Source: Flammeovirgaceae bacterium UBA5867
Lineage (GTDB): Bacteria > Bacteroidota > Bacteroidia > Cytophagales > Cyclobacteriaceae
NCBI GenBank assembly: GCA_002432545.1
Contig: DJFR01000164.1
Location: 36,902-46,298, forward strand
Direction of reading: 5' to 3'
Length of the DNA: 9,397 nucleotides
A program made the position numbers and the translations under genes. The notes under the pieces were generated by a model. It was not told where the DNA came from. It made no database searches and saw only the letters and a list, made by a program, of their open reading frames with translations. Below are positions 6,696-9,397 of this stretch, piece after piece; position 1 is the first letter of the stretch; each line of letters starts with the position of its first letter.

Positions 6696-8159
6696 ATGAA
6701 GAAAATATTTGTAATATTCCTTTCATTCGCGCTGTTGACATCCTGTGTCGACTCACTGGATGATTATAACGTAGACACCAAGCGTGCGCAGACCGTAACC
6801 GCGGAAACTCTGTATAGTGCTTCGTTGAAAAACCTGGCAGATATACTCACAACACCGAACGTTAACAATAATAATTTCAGACTATATGCACAGCATTGGA
6901 CAACTACAACATACCTGGATGAACCACGCTATGTATTAACGTCACGTCCTATACCGCAGAACTTCTGGGACGCACTATACCGCGATGTACTCTCTGACCT
7001 GAGAGAAGCCCGTAAAATTGTTGAGGCGAATCAGTTCATAACAGAAGGAGTTAAGAACAATCAGCTTGCACAACTCACGATTGTAGAAGTATATACCTGG
7101 TCTGTGTTGGTAAACACATTTGGTAATATTCCCTATACCGAGGCGCTTGATATCAACAACTCGTTGCCGAAGTTTGATGATGCAGAAGCTATATATCTCA
7201 ATTTACTCGATCGCCTCGATGCAGCGTTGCCACTTCTGACAACAACATCAGCAGGTTTTGGTACAGGTGAATTACTATATGCGTCAAAGACCGGAGTTGC
7301 CAACAAAATCGATTATTGGAAAAAGTTTGGTAACTCGGTAAAACTCAAACTTGCTATGGTATTGGCTGATCAGAATCCTGACAGAGCTGCCAAAGCAATA
7401 AGCGAAGCCGCAGCAGCACCTGAGAACCTGATTACAACAAACGATCAGAGCGCGCGCTTCCCCTATATCAACGATGCTCCGAACAACAACCCGATTGCTA
7501 CAAACCTGAATTCATCGTTCACGTCACGTCAGGATTTTATAGCTGCCAACACTGTTGTGAACCTGATGAACACACTGCAGGATCCGCGCAGACAATTCTA
7601 CTTTACACAAGTAGGTGGTGAATACAAAGGCGGTAATTATGGTTTCCAGAATGACTACGCTGTTTTCTCGAAGATCAGTACCAAGATAATCACCCCGAGC
7701 TTTGAAGCACTGTTACTGGATTATGCTGAAGTAGAATTCCTGCTGGCAGAAGCAATTGAGCGTGGGTTCATCAGCGGTAGCGCTGCCGAGCATTATGATA
7801 AAGCTATAACAGCTTCGATCACCTATTGGGGTGGAACACCAGCCGATGCCACCACATACCTGGCTCGCCCGGAAGTAGCGTATACAACTGCCACCGGTGA
7901 CTATAAACAAAAAATCGGTACACAAAAATGGATCGCACTGTTTAACCGCGGATGGGATGCATGGGTAGAGTGGAAGAGACTCGACTATCCTCAGTTAGCA
8001 CCTCCATCCGGTACAGGTATACAAGTGGAGTTGAAGATTCCGGTACGATTGATTTACCCGATCAGCGAACAGACTGTAAATGGTAACAACCGCGCTATAG
8101 CTGCAGAAGCTATTGGCGGAGACCTGATCACTACCAAACTCTTCTGGGATATTCATTGA
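6696..8159 (+). CDS. SusD/RagB-family surface lipoprotein
   Basis: A 487-residue outer-membrane lipoprotein, predicted partner of the SusC-like protein just upstream. The N-terminus is a lipoprotein signal: MKK, a hydrophobic stretch, then LTSC with the lipidated C17, followed by an acid-rich segment (VDSLDDYNVD) compatible with surface export in this phylum. The body is helix-rich, with the NFWDALYRDVLSDLREARKIVE and YTWSVLVNTFGNIPYTEALD regions typical of SusD helices, and later LLDYAEVEFLLAEAIERG and KQKIGTQKWIALFNRGWDAWVEW near the end. This pattern fits the SusD-like_2 subgroup rather than starch-type SusD; that subgroup call is from memory of the pattern. The 12-base gap to susC means co-transcription. 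A terminator follows 22 bases after the stop, so the operon ends here. Substrate unknown. Confidence 0.95.
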   Translation: MKKIFVIFLSFALLTSCVDSLDDYNVDTKRAQTVTAETLYSASLKNLADILTTPNVNNNNFRLYAQHWTTTTYLDEPRYVLTSRPIPQNFWDALYRDVLSDLREARKIVEANQFITEGVKNNQLAQLTIVEVYTWSVLVNTFGNIPYTEALDINNSLPKFDDAEAIYLNLLDRLDAALPLLTTTSAGFGTGELLYASKTGVANKIDYWKKFGNSVKLKLAMVLADQNPDRAAKAISEAAAAPENLITTNDQSARFPYINDAPNNNPIATNLNSSFTSRQDFIAANTVVNLMNTLQDPRRQFYFTQVGGEYKGGNYGFQNDYAVFSKISTKIITPSFEALLLDYAEVEFLLAEAIERGFISGSAAEHYDKAITASITYWGGTPADATTYLARPEVAYTTATGDYKQKIGTQKWIALFNRGWDAWVEWKRLDYPQLAPPSGTGIQVELKIPVRLIYPISEQTVNGNNRAIAAEAIGGDLITTKLFWDIH

Positions 8160-8181
8160 GAATTATAGTTAATTGAATTAG

Positions 8182-8215
8182 AGAGACTGTCTTTTTTAGG
8201 CAGTCTCTTTTTTTT
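8182..8215 (+). terminator. Intrinsic terminator of the susCD operon
   Basis: AGAGACTG (8182-8189) pairs perfectly with CAGTCTCT (8201-8208) around an 11-base loop, followed by an unbroken T run to 8215. This is the strongest terminator in the window and closes the operon as a two-gene unit. Confidence 0.92.
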
Positions 8216-8220
8216 GAGAA

Positions 8221-8255
8221 TCGTTACAAGTTAACCGTTATTCGTTAATCGGTGA
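8221..8255. repeat. Heptamer array C, five units
   Basis: Five consecutive 7-base units begin at 8221, 8228, 8235, 8242 and 8249. Examples are TCGTTAC, CCGTTAT and TCGTTAA; consensus about YCGTTAW. It starts six bases after the T run of the susCD terminator. Its CGTTACAAGTTAA (8222-8234) recurs exactly, inverted, in array E (8998-9010). TTA triplets at 8224, 8231 and 8238 give stop codons in all three minus-strand frames. Confidence 0.7.
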
Positions 8256-8280
8256 AATCTCATTGTATGGAATATTGATA

Positions 8281-8347
8281 TCGTTACAGTTAAAGGGCAA
8301 TCCACTTGAATATATGGCGAGAAGCATTTATATTCGGTTACTGTTAA
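8281..8347. repeat. Scattered heptamer-like units before the RDD gene
   Basis: TCGTTAC (8281-8287) followed by a GTTAA, and TCGGTTA (8334-8340) followed by CTGTTAA (8341-8347), resemble units of array C but are separated by unrelated sequence. They may be decayed remains of the same repeat. The RDD start codon lies 15 bases further on, so this stretch must also hold that gene's leader. The call is weak. Confidence 0.3.
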
Positions 8348-8362
8348 CTGCATCTAACCTCT

Positions 8363-8884
8363 ATGACCTCCTACGCCTCCACCAGCAAAAGGGCAGCAGC
8401 TGCTCTTATCGACTATTTTCTGTTTACTGTAGTTTATAACATTTACCGCTTTGCATTGGATGTTCCCGGTGCCAATGGGATACCCACTGTAGTTGGGGTG
8501 GACGCTATCCCGGTGGCTATATTCTGGATTGTATATTTCCCCGTGATTGAAGGATTTACCGGACAGACACTCGGTAAAAAAATAATCGGGATACGCGTGG
8601 TGCGGGTAGATGGCGCAGATATAGGATTAGTAAATGCTTTCCTAAGACGATTGCTGGATTGGCTCGATTTCGCGTTTTTAGGATTAGTCGCTATCATAAC
8701 GACAGGTATGAATCCCAGGATGCAACGCATCGGAGATATGGCTGGCAAAACCCTTGTTACGCAGGAAAAGGTATATACTTGCAATCAATGCAACAAAGAA
8801 GTAAGTCTCGATCGAACGGAGCGGCTAAGTGGACAATACGTGTGCCCCGTTTGTGGTGCCGCCAATATATTGCATCAATCGTGA
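8363..8884 (+). CDS. RDD-family membrane protein with C-terminal zinc ribbon
   Basis: A 173-residue inner-membrane protein. The RDD domain (about 8-132) begins SKRAAAALIDYFLF with the name-giving arginine (R10) and aspartate (D17) at the first membrane helix (about 12-32). A second helix lies near 46-64, then GQTLGKKIIGIRVVR (67-81), RRLLDWLDF (95-103), a third helix (about 99-114) and QRIGDMAGKTLV (121-132). After the domain a small zinc ribbon is formed by C140/C143 and C161/C164 (CNQC and CPVC). RDD proteins are mostly of unknown role, some being linked to transport or osmotic stress; no specific function can be given. The added ribbon suggests contact with protein or nucleic acid on the cytoplasmic side. 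The start follows CCTCT with no clear ribosome site. It is flanked by heptamer arrays on both sides, array D beginning two bases after its stop codon. Confidence 0.9.
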   Translation: MTSYASTSKRAAAALIDYFLFTVVYNIYRFALDVPGANGIPTVVGVDAIPVAIFWIVYFPVIEGFTGQTLGKKIIGIRVVRVDGADIGLVNAFLRRLLDWLDFAFLGLVAIITTGMNPRMQRIGDMAGKTLVTQEKVYTCNQCNKEVSLDRTERLSGQYVCPVCGAANILHQS

Positions 8885-8885
8885 G

Positions 8886-8934
8886 TCGTTATTCATTATC
8901 CGTTATCTGTGAATCGTTATCCGTTAATCGGTAA
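8886..8934. repeat. Heptamer array D, seven units, 49 bp
   Basis: Seven contiguous 7-base units start at 8886, 8893, 8900, 8907, 8914, 8921 and 8928. Typical units are TCGTTAT (8886 and 8914), CCGTTAT (8900) and CCGTTAA (8921); the fourth (CTGTGAA) is the most divergent. The array begins directly after the RDD stop codon (8882-8884). It is inverted relative to array E, from which it is separated by 39 A/T-rich bases. TTA triplets at 8889, 8896 and 8903 close all three minus-strand frames. Confidence 0.82.
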
Positions 8935-8973
8935 TACAGAATTAGTATTTGTCAAGCATATATATATCCACCA

Positions 8974-9022
8974 CGAATTACGGATAACGATTAACGATTA
9001 ACTTGTAACGGATAACGGCCAA
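8974..9022. repeat. Heptamer array E, seven units, 49 bp, inverted to D
   Basis: Seven contiguous units start at 8974, 8981, 8988, 8995, 9002, 9009 and 9016. CGATTAA occurs twice in succession (8988, 8995) and CGGATAA twice (8981, 9009). The unit is the reverse complement of that in arrays C and D. TAA at 8985, 8992 and 8999 closes the three plus frames. TTA at 8978, 8991 and 8998 closes the three minus frames. It ends nine bases from the stop codon of the VOC gene. Confidence 0.82.
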
Positions 9023-9031
9023 CGCCAACAC

Positions 9032-9397
9032 CTAAGCCGCACGCGGGTCCATATACATAATCTCCCAATGATGTCCATCGAGATCATAGAAGCTGCGGCC
9101 ATACATCCAATCCTGATCTTGCGTATCATTCGGAGATGTTGCGCCTGCCGCCAGCGCTGTATTGACGAGTTCATCAACTTTCTGCCGGTTGTCGGTTGAG
9201 AGTGTGAGAATCGTTTCGGTGCTTCGGGTAGCATCGGCTATTTCTTTTCGGGTAAATGTTTTAAAGAAATCCGTTACAAGCAGCATCACATATATATCTT
9301 CACCCACAATCATGCAGGTTGCATTTTTATCAGTAAACTGTGGATCGAATTTGAATTTGAGCTTGGTGAAAAACTCAATTGCTTTCCCGAGATCTCT
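9032..9397 (-). CDS. VOC/glyoxalase-family protein, 5' end outside window
   Basis: The minus frame is open to base 9397 without an initiator in view. The visible part is 121 codons, beginning RDLGKAIEFFTKLKFKFDPQ. The ATG at 9313 (before IVGEDIYVML) is internal: the 28 codons upstream carry normal family sequence, so a start there would cut off the first beta-alpha unit. Other landmarks are ATCMIVGEDIYVMLLV, RSTETILTLS, VDELVNTALAAGA and the end DLDGHHWEIMYMDP, with the glutamate of WEIMYMDP at the usual metal-ligand position. Such single-module proteins act as dimers. They are often labelled lactoylglutathione lyase, but the vicinal oxygen chelate family is functionally broad and the reaction here is not known. 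It is convergent to the RDD gene, with two inverted heptamer arrays between them. Confidence 0.9.
   Translation of the reverse strand, partial: RDLGKAIEFFTKLKFKFDPQFTDKNATCMIVGEDIYVMLLVTDFFKTFTRKEIADATRSTETILTLSTDNRQKVDELVNTALAAGATSPNDTQDQDWMYGRSFYDLDGHHWEIMYMDPRAA

Noticed and set aside
8886..9022. CRISPR array
   Set aside because: The repeats are 7 bases, contiguous and degenerate, with no spacers and no cas genes nearby.
8221..9031. Insertion sequence or MITE carrying the RDD gene
   Set aside because: There is no transposase, no target-site duplication that I can see, and the inverted segments are part of a wider repeat family; kept only as a weak cassette hypothesis.
9032..9313. VOC gene starting at the ATG at 9313
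   Set aside because: The frame stays open upstream with family-typical sequence (KAIEFFTKLKF), so the start lies outside the window.

Overview
The window looks like chromosomal DNA of a member of the Bacteroidota, probably Cytophagales-like. The reasons are a SusC/SusD outer-membrane pair, A/T-rich leaders without clear Shine-Dalgarno sites, and sensor kinases with the H-box style common in that phylum. This placement is inference from gene content; no rRNA or other taxonomic marker is present.

Layout. At the left, on the minus strand, is a receiver-histidine kinase (6-1127) whose last codons and stop lie in a heptamer repeat tract at the window edge. To its right, on the plus strand, is the wreck of a GAF/histidine-kinase gene (about 1249-1969). 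It has lost its 5' part and its dimerisation/H-box domain and carries two further frameshifts. After a gene-poor stretch comes a NarL/LuxR-type response regulator (2423-3145) whose phosphoacceptor aspartate is replaced by glycine. It is closed by a good intrinsic terminator. A second terminator-like hairpin with a T tract lies in the leader region of the next operon.

The centre is a two-gene operon, susC-like (3450-6683) and susD-like (6696-8159), 12 bp apart and closed by a strong intrinsic terminator. No glycosidase, sulfatase, peptidase or sigma/anti-sigma gene adjoins it in the window, so its substrate cannot be read from context. At the right are an RDD membrane protein with a C-terminal zinc ribbon (8363-8884) and, convergent to it, a VOC/glyoxalase-family gene cut by the window end (9032-9397).

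The most unusual signal is a family of degenerate tandem heptamers (consensus about YCGTTAW, or WTAACGR on the other strand). They sit in the spaces around genes: 1-23, 8221-8255, 8886-8934 and 8974-9022, with weaker traces at 1253-1273 and 8281-8347. Two seven-unit arrays of exactly 49 bp face each other between the convergent RDD and VOC genes. The unit is TAA-rich on one or both strands and its period is not a multiple of three, so an array tends to place stop codons in every reading frame. I do not recognise this as a named repeat family. It recalls the heptanucleotide STRR repeats of cyanobacteria.
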